Source: Deltaproteobacteria bacterium
GTDB taxonomy: Bacteria; Myxococcota_A; Polyangia; Haliangiales; Haliangiaceae
Length of the DNA stretch: 9,578 bases
Assembly (NCBI GenBank): GCA_013813945.1
Contig: JACCQV010000154.1
Span: 1-9,578 of the forward strand
Direction of reading: 5' to 3'
Position numbers and translations under genes: made by a program. Of the stretch, positions 1 through 6,299 are shown one piece after another (positions within the stretch are counted from its first letter, which is position 1; the number at the start of each line of letters is the position of its first letter). The notes beneath the pieces are model-generated. The model was not told the DNA's origin and searched no databases. It worked only from the letters and a program-made list of their open reading frames with translations.

Positions 1-574
1 GGATCTCGACCACGCGCGCCGCGCGCCGGATCTCGCAGCCTGGCTGGGTGATCCCGACGTTGGCCGTCAGCTCTCGGAACACGCGCGCGAGCGCGGCATC
101 GCACCGCACTACCTCCCGCATGCCGCCGAGATCGTGCATCGCACCCTGACTGCACCACTCGCGCTGATCGACGGCAGCGAGCTCCCTCCCCTGATCGCAG
201 CGACCGGATTCGCCCGCGAGGTCGAGTTCAGCTATCCCCTCCCCGCCGGCCGAACCAAGGGTCTGGTCAAGGGCTTCATCGATGCGCTCGTCGCGTACGA
301 CGACGAGCTCTGGGTCCTCGACTACAAGAGTGATTTCCTCGGCGAGGAGGATCGCGCGAAGGCCGCCGACCTCCGCGTGCGCGAGCACTATGCAGTGCAA
401 GCTCGGCTCTATGCGATCGCGGCGGATCGCATGAGGGGCCGGCGCAAGCTCGCGGGCCTGCTGTTCGCGTTCATCCGGTACGGCATCGTCGTGCCCGTGC
501 GCGTCGGTGACGAGACACTCACCGGCTGGACGGAGTGGCTCGCCAACCTTCCGCTGCAGGAGATCCGCACGTGA
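1..574 (+). CDS. recB: RecB, exodeoxyribonuclease V beta subunit, C-terminal nuclease domain (5'-truncated by window edge)
   Basis: The frame is open from base 2 to the TGA at 572-574, giving the last 190 residues of a longer protein. The visible part is the RecB-family nuclease domain. It has GFID (Asp codon at 281) and, exactly 13 residues later, LDYKS (Asp codon at 320, Lys at 326). This is the same spacing as the catalytic Asp1067, Asp1080 and Lys1082 of E. coli RecB. A following HYAVQARLY stretch matches the QxxxY motif of the family. In RecBCD this domain cuts DNA during double-strand-break resection and responds to Chi; RecB also supplies the 3'-5' helicase, which lies upstream of the window. 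The stop overlaps the recD start (GTGA), which argues for RecB rather than a stand-alone AddAB-type or CRISPR-type nuclease. No nuclease residue appears lost. Confidence 0.9.
   Translation, partial: DLDHARRAPDLAAWLGDPDVGRQLSEHARERGIAPHYLPHAAEIVHRTLTAPLALIDGSELPPLIAATGFAREVEFSYPLPAGRTKGLVKGFIDALVAYDDELWVLDYKSDFLGEEDRAKAADLRVREHYAVQARLYAIAADRMRGRRKLAGLLFAFIRYGIVVPVRVGDETLTGWTEWLANLPLQEIRT
558..562 (+). promoter_or_regulatory. Ribosome binding site for recD (decides the GTG start)
   Basis: AGGAG sits 8 bases before the GTG at 571, inside the last codons of recB. It supports the GTG at 571 rather than an in-frame start at 535, which would extend 36 bases further into recB without a comparable site. 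Confidence 0.55.
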
Positions 575-2598
575 CCGCACCTCTGCACCCGCGCGGAACA
601 CTGCGCTCGCGATACGAGCCCATCGCGGGCAGCGATCTGTTCCGCCGGCTCGGCGTCGGCGCGCGCAGCTGCGATCTCGGCGATGCCGGTCTCTACCTCG
701 CCGAGGAGCTCGTGGCCGCGGATGTCGGCTGGCTCGGTGCCGGCGACCATCCCGAAGCGCTCGCGATCCTCGTCCTCGCGTTGATGATCGCGCAGCGCCA
801 GGGCTCGACACGATTGCCGCTCGCACCGCGGGGGCCGCTGCGTCAGCTGGTCGTGGACATCACGCGGATCGCGAAGCTCGAGGTGGATGTCGGCAAGGTG
901 ATGAAGACGATCACGAGCCTCACCGGCGCGCCGCGCTTCAACTCCGTGATCGGTGCCGGCGAAGCGCGGTTGCCGTTGATCGTCGACGACGGCTGCCTGT
1001 ATACCGAGCGTTCACGCTGGCTCGAGCAGCGCGTGGCGAACCGGCTCGCGGATCGCCTCGCCGAACCCGCACGCGATGCGAGCGCGACTCTCACCGAGCT
1101 GATGGCGCGGCCGGCCGGTCGCACGCTGTCCGACGAGCAGGCGCGCGCCGTTGGCCTCGCACTCGGCGGTGCGTTGACCGTGATCACAGGTGGCCCAGGT
1201 ACCGGCAAGACGCTCGTCGCCGCGGCCATTGTCCGCGGCCTCGCGCACATGGGAGTGCAGCACGTCGCGCTCGCGGCGCAGACCGGCAAGGCAGCGAACC
1301 GGTTGACCCAGGTGATCGGGGAGCAGCTCGCGGCGATCGCAAATCCATCGCCGACCGATCGCGCGCTCGCCGCATCCCCGCCCGCTGCGCAGACGTTGCA
1401 TCGCCTGCTCGGGTACGGTGGTCGCCGGTTCGCGCACCACGCGCAGAGCCCTCTGCCGGTGGGAGCCGTGATCGTCGACGAGGCGTCCATGGTCGACCTC
1501 GAGCTGATGGACGCGCTACTCGACGCGCTGCCACCGACGGCCCCGCTGATCCTGATCGGCGATGCCCACCAGCTGCCCGCGATCGATGCCGGTCAGATCC
1601 TCGCGGATCTCGCGGAGCCCGGCGTGGCGCCCCCCCCAAGGGGGGCCCCTCAGCCTGACGAGGTTTCGCTCCTCGGGCTACGCCCCGCGGAGCAAAACTC
1701 GATCGATGGGCTTCGGGGCCGCGTCGCGGTCCTCGCGAACAGCTACCGCATGGACACCAGCGATCCAGCGGGGCGCGCTGTCTACGACCTCGCGCAAGCC
1801 GTGCACTCCGGCGACGTCACGCGCGTCGTCGATAGCAAGCATGCGCGCACGCCCGGCACCCTCGCCTTTCGCGGCGCGGAGTGGGTCGACACCGCAAAGG
1901 CGAAGCGCCCACACGAGCTGACGCTGCAGGTGGTCGAGGGCACCTGGCATCACTTCGACGGGCCCAAGGCACTGCGCGCCGCCGAGCACGTGTTCCAGTT
2001 CGTCGACGGCCAGGTCGTTCCAGATCATGCGGCCGAGCTCGAGGCGCTGTGGGCCACTCTCAACCGCGGACGGATCCTCACCGTCACCCGCGCGCTGCAG
2101 ACCGGATCCATCGCGCTCAACGCGCACCTCCACGAGCTCACGCTCGATCGGCTCAGCCTCGGCGGCCGACCCGAGTTCGTCCCCGGCGAGCCGGTGATGA
2201 TCACCGCGAACGATTATCAGCGCGGCCTGTTCAACGGCGATCAGGGCATCATCGTCCGCGCCGACGAGGGTCTCGGCCGGCACCACTTTCGCGCGGTATT
2301 CCGCTGCGCGGGCGAGCTCCGACCGTTTGCGATCGAGGCACTGCGCGACCGGCTCGAGCTGTCGTGGGCGCTGACGGTTCACAAGAGCCAGGGCTCCGAG
2401 CTCGACGGCATCGCGCTGGTCCTGCCGCACGATCACCTTCCACTCGTGACGCGCGAGCTCCTCTACACCGGCATCACGCGCGCCCGCACCGGCGTCGTGA
2501 TCGCGGGATCCAAACAGGTCCTCGTCGCCGGCGGCAAGCTCGCCGCGCTGCGCTACTCCGGGCTCGCTGCGCGCCTGCGCGCGCGAGTTGCGCCGTGA
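571..2598 (+). CDS. recD: RecD, exodeoxyribonuclease V alpha subunit (5'-3' SF1 helicase) with an in-frame palindromic insert
   Basis: A 675-residue superfamily 1B helicase, the fast 5'-3' motor of RecBCD. Motifs in order: Walker A GGPGTGKT (207-214), Walker B VDEAS (Asp303, Glu304), motif III GDAHQLP (330-336), motif V VHKSQGSE (603-610) and motif VI LYTGITRAR (631-639). The VHKSQGSE block and its junction to recB point to RecD rather than RecD2/TraA. It is longer than E. coli RecD (about 608). Part of the excess is residues about 353-385, encoded by a C8/G6 tract and a long imperfect hairpin, lying in the variable linker before the conserved NSYRMD block. The frame stays open through the insert and all helicase motifs follow, so the protein is probably functional. 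It starts with GTG overlapping the recB stop and ends in a GTGA junction with the next gene, so all three are probably one operon. Confidence 0.95.
   Translation: MTAPLHPRGTLRSRYEPIAGSDLFRRLGVGARSCDLGDAGLYLAEELVAADVGWLGAGDHPEALAILVLALMIAQRQGSTRLPLAPRGPLRQLVVDITRIAKLEVDVGKVMKTITSLTGAPRFNSVIGAGEARLPLIVDDGCLYTERSRWLEQRVANRLADRLAEPARDASATLTELMARPAGRTLSDEQARAVGLALGGALTVITGGPGTGKTLVAAAIVRGLAHMGVQHVALAAQTGKAANRLTQVIGEQLAAIANPSPTDRALAASPPAAQTLHRLLGYGGRRFAHHAQSPLPVGAVIVDEASMVDLELMDALLDALPPTAPLILIGDAHQLPAIDAGQILADLAEPGVAPPPRGAPQPDEVSLLGLRPAEQNSIDGLRGRVAVLANSYRMDTSDPAGRAVYDLAQAVHSGDVTRVVDSKHARTPGTLAFRGAEWVDTAKAKRPHELTLQVVEGTWHHFDGPKALRAAEHVFQFVDGQVVPDHAAELEALWATLNRGRILTVTRALQTGSIALNAHLHELTLDRLSLGGRPEFVPGEPVMITANDYQRGLFNGDQGIIVRADEGLGRHHFRAVFRCAGELRPFAIEALRDRLELSWALTVHKSQGSELDGIALVLPHDHLPLVTRELLYTGITRARTGVVIAGSKQVLVAGGKLAALRYSGLAARLRARVAP
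1659..1701. repeat. Imperfect palindrome (hairpin) inside recD, candidate small palindromic element
   Basis: Bases 1659-1678 can pair with 1682-1701 around a TAC loop. About 17 base pairs form, with a G-A mismatch (1663/1697), bulged C at 1667 and 1686, and a T-C mismatch (1673/1688). Immediately before it lie eight C (1630-1637), AA, six G and an 8-base GGGGCCCC palindrome (1642-1649). The stretch is translated in frame and has codons less usual for the surroundings (CTA, CAA). It falls in a RecD linker that varies between species. Its outer borders are uncertain; the whole insert could span about 1630-1725. No second copy is in the window, so its status as a dispersed repeat is inferred. 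Confidence 0.5.
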
Positions 2599-2786
2599 CC
2601 CATCCGCCGTGCACACACCCGACACGAACGAACGGCGTCTGCGACACGTGTGGTGATTGTATTCACGACGTGATCCTCAACGGCGCGTGCTTCTATTGCG
2701 GCACCACGGACATCGATCCGCACGCGATCTCGCCGAAGAAGCTGCCGGACGTGATCGCGCCCGATCGCTTGATCCGCAAGAAGTGA
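2595..2786 (+). CDS. Small Cys-rich (probable zinc-ribbon) protein coupled to recD
   Basis: A 63-residue soluble protein starting at GTG 2595, which overlaps the recD stop (GTGA). Cysteines and histidines are arranged as metal ligands: C6, H8, then C16-x2-C19-x2-C22-x-H24, then C32-x2-C35. The knuckle-like CDTCG and CFYCG pairs suggest a zinc ribbon or a small two-site zinc fold. The C-terminal third is basic and Pro-containing (PKKLP, ending RLIRKK), compatible with nucleic-acid or protein contact. There is no signal peptide or membrane segment. I do not recognise a named family. The identical start/stop overlap with recD, as between recB and recD, suggests co-translation and perhaps a role near RecBCD, but function is unknown. 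There is no clear Shine-Dalgarno, in keeping with translational coupling. Confidence 0.75.
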   Translation: MTHPPCTHPTRTNGVCDTCGDCIHDVILNGACFYCGTTDIDPHAISPKKLPDVIAPDRLIRKK

Positions 2787-2840
2787 CGTTGCTCCGTTTC
2801 GCATCTCTCACCCGGGCGGAAGTGGCCGATTCAGTCTTCC

Positions 2841-3737
2841 GTGACCCCCTCGACGCAACCGCGCGTTCTGTTCGTGGACGATGAATCCGAGATCCTTGGA
2901 GCTCTCGCTCGAATGTTGCGCAAGCAACGTGCGCACTGGGAGATGGTGTTCGCGCTTGGCGCTCCAGCCGGGCTAGAGGCGATCCAGCAAGCGACGTTCG
3001 ATGTGGTGGTGACGGACATGCGGATGCCGTACATCGACGGCTTCGAGCTCCTCAGTCATGTTCGCGATCGGGACCCGACCACGATCCGGATGTTGCTCTC
3101 GGGCTTCTACGAGCCGAGCGCGAGATCACGGGTTGCTCCAGTGGTTCATCAGGTTCTCCACAAGCCCTGCAGCTCGCAGGACCTGACGGCGGCGGTGCAA
3201 CGCGGGTGCGCCATACGTGCCCGGTTCGTCCACGAGCCATTGCAGGCTCTGCTCGGACGGATCGCGGGGTTGCCGCCGTGCGTCGTCGACGCCGCGATCG
3301 CGGACCACATCGCACGAGACGCGGCGTTGTCCGCCCGGATCCTCGAGCTCACACGCACGTCGCCCTCCGCTCTCGACAGCCCGCTGACCTCGATCCCGGA
3401 CGCGGTCTCTCGGCTCGGGCTCGAGCACATCGCCGCCGTCGCGATCGCGACAGAGTCAGATCAGAACCGTCGCTCGGAGGTCGCAGGCGAGAGCCTCATC
3501 GACGTGATCAGCACGACCATGATCGCCCTTGCGATGCCCGAACACGAGCTCACGATCGCGGCCAGGCTCCACGAGCCCGGTGCGACTCGCTCGTCGCTCG
3601 AGCGCGAGCTCATCGGGACGACCCACACCGACCTGGGCGCTTACCTGCTCATCCGGTGGGGGCTGCCAGTCGAGATGAGCGAGCGCCTCGCACGGCGCAT
3701 CGACGACGCGCGCCAGCTCACCCGTGAGGTCGGCTGA
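2841..3737 (+). CDS. REC-HDOD response regulator with a shortened, degenerate HDOD domain
   Basis: A 298-residue cytoplasmic protein. Residues 8-120 form a receiver domain with a complete phosphorylation site: acidic pair D13/D14, phosphoacceptor D59 in VVVTDMRMP, S87 and K108 in LHKPC. Residues about 128-298 resemble an HDOD domain (an HD-like fold without confirmed enzymatic activity, used as an output in signalling proteins): IARDAALSARILEL, then TSIPDAVSRLGLEHI, then LIGTTHTDLGAYLLIRWGLP. The usual LLHDIG element is reduced to RLHEPG, and about 25 residues normally following it seem missing, so this is a divergent copy. The start is GTG; no good Shine-Dalgarno is visible and no better upstream start exists in frame. 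It lies 54 bases after the zinc-ribbon gene and 62 bases before the lipoprotein gene on the same strand. It is a likely target of the kinases downstream (inference). Confidence 0.85.
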   Translation: MTPSTQPRVLFVDDESEILGALARMLRKQRAHWEMVFALGAPAGLEAIQQATFDVVVTDMRMPYIDGFELLSHVRDRDPTTIRMLLSGFYEPSARSRVAPVVHQVLHKPCSSQDLTAAVQRGCAIRARFVHEPLQALLGRIAGLPPCVVDAAIADHIARDAALSARILELTRTSPSALDSPLTSIPDAVSRLGLEHIAAVAIATESDQNRRSEVAGESLIDVISTTMIALAMPEHELTIAARLHEPGATRSSLERELIGTTHTDLGAYLLIRWGLPVEMSERLARRIDDARQLTREVG

Positions 3738-3799
3738 GATGTGGCTCGATCACGTTGAAATGAACTACAGATCCAGCTGACTGGGCCGATACACGGAGC
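3738..3799 (+). promoter_or_regulatory. Intergenic gap that may hold the promoter of the five-gene envelope/kinase operon
   Basis: This 62-base gap is one of only two on the plus strand between the zinc-ribbon gene and the end of the REC-kinase, and is less GC-rich than its surroundings. TTGAAA (3755-3760) could be a -35 element, but no convincing -10 follows at the right distance. CCAG-CTGA-CTGG (3773-3784) can form only a 4-bp stem. A promoter here is plausible from position, not proven by sequence; read-through from the REC-HDOD gene is the alternative. Confidence 0.22.
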
Positions 3800-4429
3800 A
3801 TGAGACAGCTCCGGGCAAGACGGACGGCAGGTGTGGTCGCTTGTGCCATCGCGAGCGTGCTCGCCGGATGCCTCTACGAGCCCGGAAACACGTGCGGGCC
3901 GTACATGCGCTACGAGATCGCGCTCGGCGTGTGCGTCTGTAACGACGACGCGATCGCGGTTGGTGGCGGCTGCACACCCTGTGCATCCGACGAGGTCGTC
4001 GTCGGACTCACCTGTGCGTGCCCGGCGGGCGAGACCAAGAACGTCGACAATCGTTGCGCGGAGGTCCCGGGTCTCGGTGCGGCCTGCCAGGCGGCCGGCG
4101 AGTGCACCGAGGCGCCGCACGATTTCTGCGCCGTTCGCGATGGCATCGGCTCCTGCACGAGCCAGTGCGCCGTCGATACCGATTGCCCCGACAGCTACGT
4201 CTGCGCTGATTGGGAGCCGGTCCCATACTGCCGCACCTACACCGGGTACGGGGCGACCTGCACAACCACGGAGTGCGCGGGTTACGACGCGAGCCTCTGC
4301 ATTCAAGGACACTGTGTGGTGCAGGGCTGCACGCTCGACGTCAACGACTGTCCTCGCGATACCGCGTGCTGCGACTTCTCGACGTTCGGAATCGGCACAC
4401 TCTGCGTGCCGGCGGGGAGCTGCCCGTGA
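3800..4429 (+). CDS. Cysteine-rich lipoprotein, first gene of the envelope/kinase operon
   Basis: A 209-residue secreted protein. The N-terminus MRQLRARR is positively charged, followed by a hydrophobic stretch and lipobox LAGC with the lipidated cysteine at residue 24, so it should be anchored in a membrane, probably the outer one. The mature part holds about 27 cysteines in small disulfide-rich modules, including CAVDTDCPDSYVC, a CxxDxDCPxxxxC pattern frequent in secreted proteins of Myxococcota and loosely like Dickkopf-type Cys-rich domains. No catalytic motif is visible. GGAG just before the ATG is too close to be a good ribosome site, yet this start gives an ideal lipoprotein signal. 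The stop overlaps the start of the barrel gene (GTGA), suggesting the two products are made together and may meet at the outer membrane. Ligand and partner are unknown. Confidence 0.8.
   Translation: MRQLRARRTAGVVACAIASVLAGCLYEPGNTCGPYMRYEIALGVCVCNDDAIAVGGGCTPCASDEVVVGLTCACPAGETKNVDNRCAEVPGLGAACQAAGECTEAPHDFCAVRDGIGSCTSQCAVDTDCPDSYVCADWEPVPYCRTYTGYGATCTTTECAGYDASLCIQGHCVVQGCTLDVNDCPRDTACCDFSTFGIGTLCVPAGSCP
4414..4419 (+). promoter_or_regulatory. Ribosome binding site for the outer-membrane barrel gene
   Basis: GGGGAG lies 6 bases before GTG 4426, inside the lipoprotein gene. It selects this GTG, which directly precedes a signal peptide, over in-frame starts further upstream (for example near 4210) that would place the signal peptide in the middle of the protein. 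Confidence 0.6.
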
Positions 4430-5811
4430 TCGGCCACCGCGTCATCATCGCCCTCTCGATCGTCGCACCCCTGAGCGCCACCGCGGATCCGGATCCTACG
4501 CCGAGCTCACCTCCTGGAGACGCGTCAGCGCCAGCCGTCCCGGCTCCGGCCGAGTCGACGACGCCTGCCCCGACGCCTGCCTTGCCGGTCGCGTCCACAG
4601 CGTCGGACGAGCCCGAAGAAGAGAGCGCTGTCACCGACGCCGACCTTGTCGTGCTCGGCCTCGACTCCACGCAGCCCGACGACCGGCTCAACATCCACGG
4701 GTTTGCCGACCTCAGCTGGCGCGCACTGCTGATCCCTGCCAAGGACCTCGCCGCAAACTACTTCCCGAAGGAAAACTCCTTCGTCGTCGGCAACGTCAAC
4801 CTCTACGTCACGAAGAACCTGTCGGCGCGCTGGCGTTCCATGCTCGAGGTTCGCTTCTTGTACGCGCCCGCTGGCGTGGAGAACGCCGATGGAACGCTGA
4901 CGCACACGACTGCGCCGAATCCCGCCGACCTCGAGCGCCCGATCCAATGGGGTGGCGTCTCGATCGAGCGCGTCTATCTCGAGTATGACGTCAACGAGTG
5001 GTTGACGATCCAGGCCGGCAGTTTTCTCACACCGTACGGGATCTGGAACGTCGACCACGGCTCGCCGGTGATCATTCCGGCGACCCGGCCGTTCGTCATC
5101 GGTGAGAGCCTGTTCCCACAGCAGCAGACGGGCCTGCATATCTACGGCAAGCGTCCGTTCGGGGACTATCAGCTCGGCTACCACGCGACGGTTACCAACG
5201 GCCGCGGTCCGTTCCAGGCATTTCGAGATCTCGATCAGAACAAGGCGCTCGGCGCGCGGGTCGAGATCGACGCGCCCTGGCTCGATCGCGTGCAGATCGG
5301 AATCTCGGGCTATCGCGGTCGCTTCACGGATCGACCCGCGGATGTCATCATCGCCGATGACTCGGGCACGCTGATCAACACGACACCTGCCGGAACGAGC
5401 TACGACGAGGAGTCATGGGGCGTTGACGTCCTCGTGCATCGTGGGGGACTTCATCTGCAGGCGGAAGTGATCGCCAATAATCGGCACTACCGTACCGGGG
5501 CCCGCGAGCTTGTCCGCGGCGGGTTCGCGAGCGACGGCCTGTACGTCGGAGCGTATGCACTCGCCGGATATCGGTTCGAGCGATGGTGGCAGGTGATGCC
5601 GTTCGCCGTGGTCGAGCTCGACCGGCCGCGGTCCGGAGCTGATCTTGGCGATCATCCGACGATCTTGCAGGTCACGGCTGGCTTGAACTTTCGGCCCCAC
5701 CCGAGTGTCGTGCTCAAGCTCGACTACGCGCAAGGTGAGATCTACTCGGCCCCCCCCCTGGGCCACAGCATGCTGCGAGCGATCCTCACACAGGCCGCGT
5801 GGGCATTCTGA
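4426..5811 (+). CDS. Outer-membrane beta-barrel (porin-like) protein
   Basis: A 461-residue exported protein. Residues 1-20 are a type I signal peptide with probable cleavage ATA|D after residue 20. Residues about 21-65 are a Pro/Ala/Ser/Thr-rich linker, perhaps crossing the periplasm or peptidoglycan. From about residue 85 (LNIHGFADLSW) to the end there are alternating amphipathic strands rich in Tyr, Trp and Gly, and the chain ends in WAF, the terminal aromatic residue recognised by the BAM insertion machinery. The overall look is of a 14-18-strand porin, but I cannot assign a substrate or a named porin family. It starts at GTG overlapping the lipoprotein stop, and its TGA overlaps the next ATG (TGATG). 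A run of nine C lies 51 bases before its stop codon. Its position beside a PstS-like protein hints at an anion channel (inference). Confidence 0.8.
   Translation: MIGHRVIIALSIVAPLSATADPDPTPSSPPGDASAPAVPAPAESTTPAPTPALPVASTASDEPEEESAVTDADLVVLGLDSTQPDDRLNIHGFADLSWRALLIPAKDLAANYFPKENSFVVGNVNLYVTKNLSARWRSMLEVRFLYAPAGVENADGTLTHTTAPNPADLERPIQWGGVSIERVYLEYDVNEWLTIQAGSFLTPYGIWNVDHGSPVIIPATRPFVIGESLFPQQQTGLHIYGKRPFGDYQLGYHATVTNGRGPFQAFRDLDQNKALGARVEIDAPWLDRVQIGISGYRGRFTDRPADVIIADDSGTLINTTPAGTSYDEESWGVDVLVHRGGLHLQAEVIANNRHYRTGARELVRGGFASDGLYVGAYALAGYRFERWWQVMPFAVVELDRPRSGADLGDHPTILQVTAGLNFRPHPSVVLKLDYAQGEIYSAPPLGHSMLRAILTQAAWAF
5750..5758 (+). repeat. Poly-C tract (nine C) near the 3' end of the barrel gene
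   Basis: Nine consecutive C encode Ala-Pro-Pro-Leu in the last strand region of the barrel. Insertion of one C would shift translation into the frame of the following binding-protein gene, and that frame has no stop between the tract and its ATG at 5811. Loss of one C would lead to the third frame, open to 6208. In the reference state the gene is intact. Confidence 0.85.
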
Positions 5812-6299
5812 TGCTGCCTCGTTTCATGGCGTTCGTGATGATCGCGATGATCGTTGCACTCTCCCGAGATGCGGACAGCTCTCCTCCACCGCGCGCCGTG
5901 GTCGTCGTCGTCGCGAAGGGGTCGAAGATCAAGAGCCTGACGAGGGCGGAGCTGCGGCGGTGTTTCTCCGGCGACGCCCTGGTCGTCCACCACGCTCGCA
6001 TGATCCCGTTCAACTCCCCACCGGGGTCGGCCGAGCGGATTGCATTCGATCGATTCGTGCTTGGCATGTCGCCAGACCAGGTGGGTCGCCTGTGGGTGGA
6101 CCGAAAGATTCGCGGACAGAGCCCCGCGCCGCGCTCGCTACCATCTGCGCTCCACACCACGAAGATCGTCGCCAAGTTTCCGTCCGCGATCTCTTATGTC
6201 CGGGTTGACCACATCACCGCTGATGTCGACGTCGTCGCGATCGACGGCGTGCTTCCCACCTCATCGGGCTACCCGATCCTGATCGAGGAGGCACGATGA
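5811..6299 (+). CDS. Short stand-alone PstS-like periplasmic binding protein (PBP-like domain)
   Basis: A 162-residue protein with an N-terminal hydrophobic signal (MLPRFMAFVMIAMIVALS) and probable export to the periplasm; the cleavage site is unclear. The body follows the short phosphate-ABC-binding-protein-like fold: SLTRAELRRCFSGD (42-55), then PFNSPPGSAERIAFDRFVLG (66-85; PPGS with S73 sits where the anion-contacting Ser/Gly loop lies), MSPDQVGRLW, a basic glycine segment, and FPSAISYV (123-130), the counterpart of the conserved pGAIGYv block. At about half the length of true PstS and without any PstCAB-type transporter genes nearby, it more likely presents a ligand to a sensor than feeds a pump (inference). 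I chose ATG 5811 because TGATG couples it to the barrel; GTG 5799 is an alternative. Its own stop overlaps the kinase start (ATGA). Confidence 0.78.
   Translation: MLPRFMAFVMIAMIVALSRDADSSPPPRAVVVVVAKGSKIKSLTRAELRRCFSGDALVVHHARMIPFNSPPGSAERIAFDRFVLGMSPDQVGRLWVDRKIRGQSPAPRSLPSALHTTKIVAKFPSAISYVRVDHITADVDVVAIDGVLPTSSGYPILIEEAR
6285..6291 (+). promoter_or_regulatory. Strong ribosome binding site for the membrane histidine kinase
   Basis: GAGGAGG lies 4 bases before ATG 6296, within the last codons of the binding-protein gene. It is the strongest Shine-Dalgarno seen in the operon and confirms the ATGA overlapping start. Confidence 0.65.

Noticed and set aside
507..1658. 383-codon plus-strand frame in another register over recB/recD
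   Set aside because: Arg-rich, low-complexity translation typical of an out-of-frame shadow of a GC-rich gene; RecB and RecD explain the region.
1678..2625. Long minus-strand open frame (315 codons) opposite recD
   Set aside because: Lies antisense to conserved RecD motifs, has no recognisable domain, and long antisense frames are expected in high-GC genes.
3741..3760. Sigma-54-like promoter (TGGCTC...CGTTGA)
   Set aside because: The GG and the position where GC should stand are not at the required 10-base separation; no -12 GC is present.
3773..3784. Small hairpin CCAG-CTGA-CTGG as operator or attenuator
   Set aside because: Only a 4-bp stem; expected by chance and without flanking support.
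5705..6208. 167-codon frame across the barrel/binding-protein junction
   Set aside because: Third-frame shadow; of interest only as the product of a minus-one slip at the nine-C tract.
5811..6299. Calling this gene pstS of a phosphate ABC transporter
   Set aside because: It is about half length and no PstC, PstA or PstB gene is nearby; only the domain similarity is supported.
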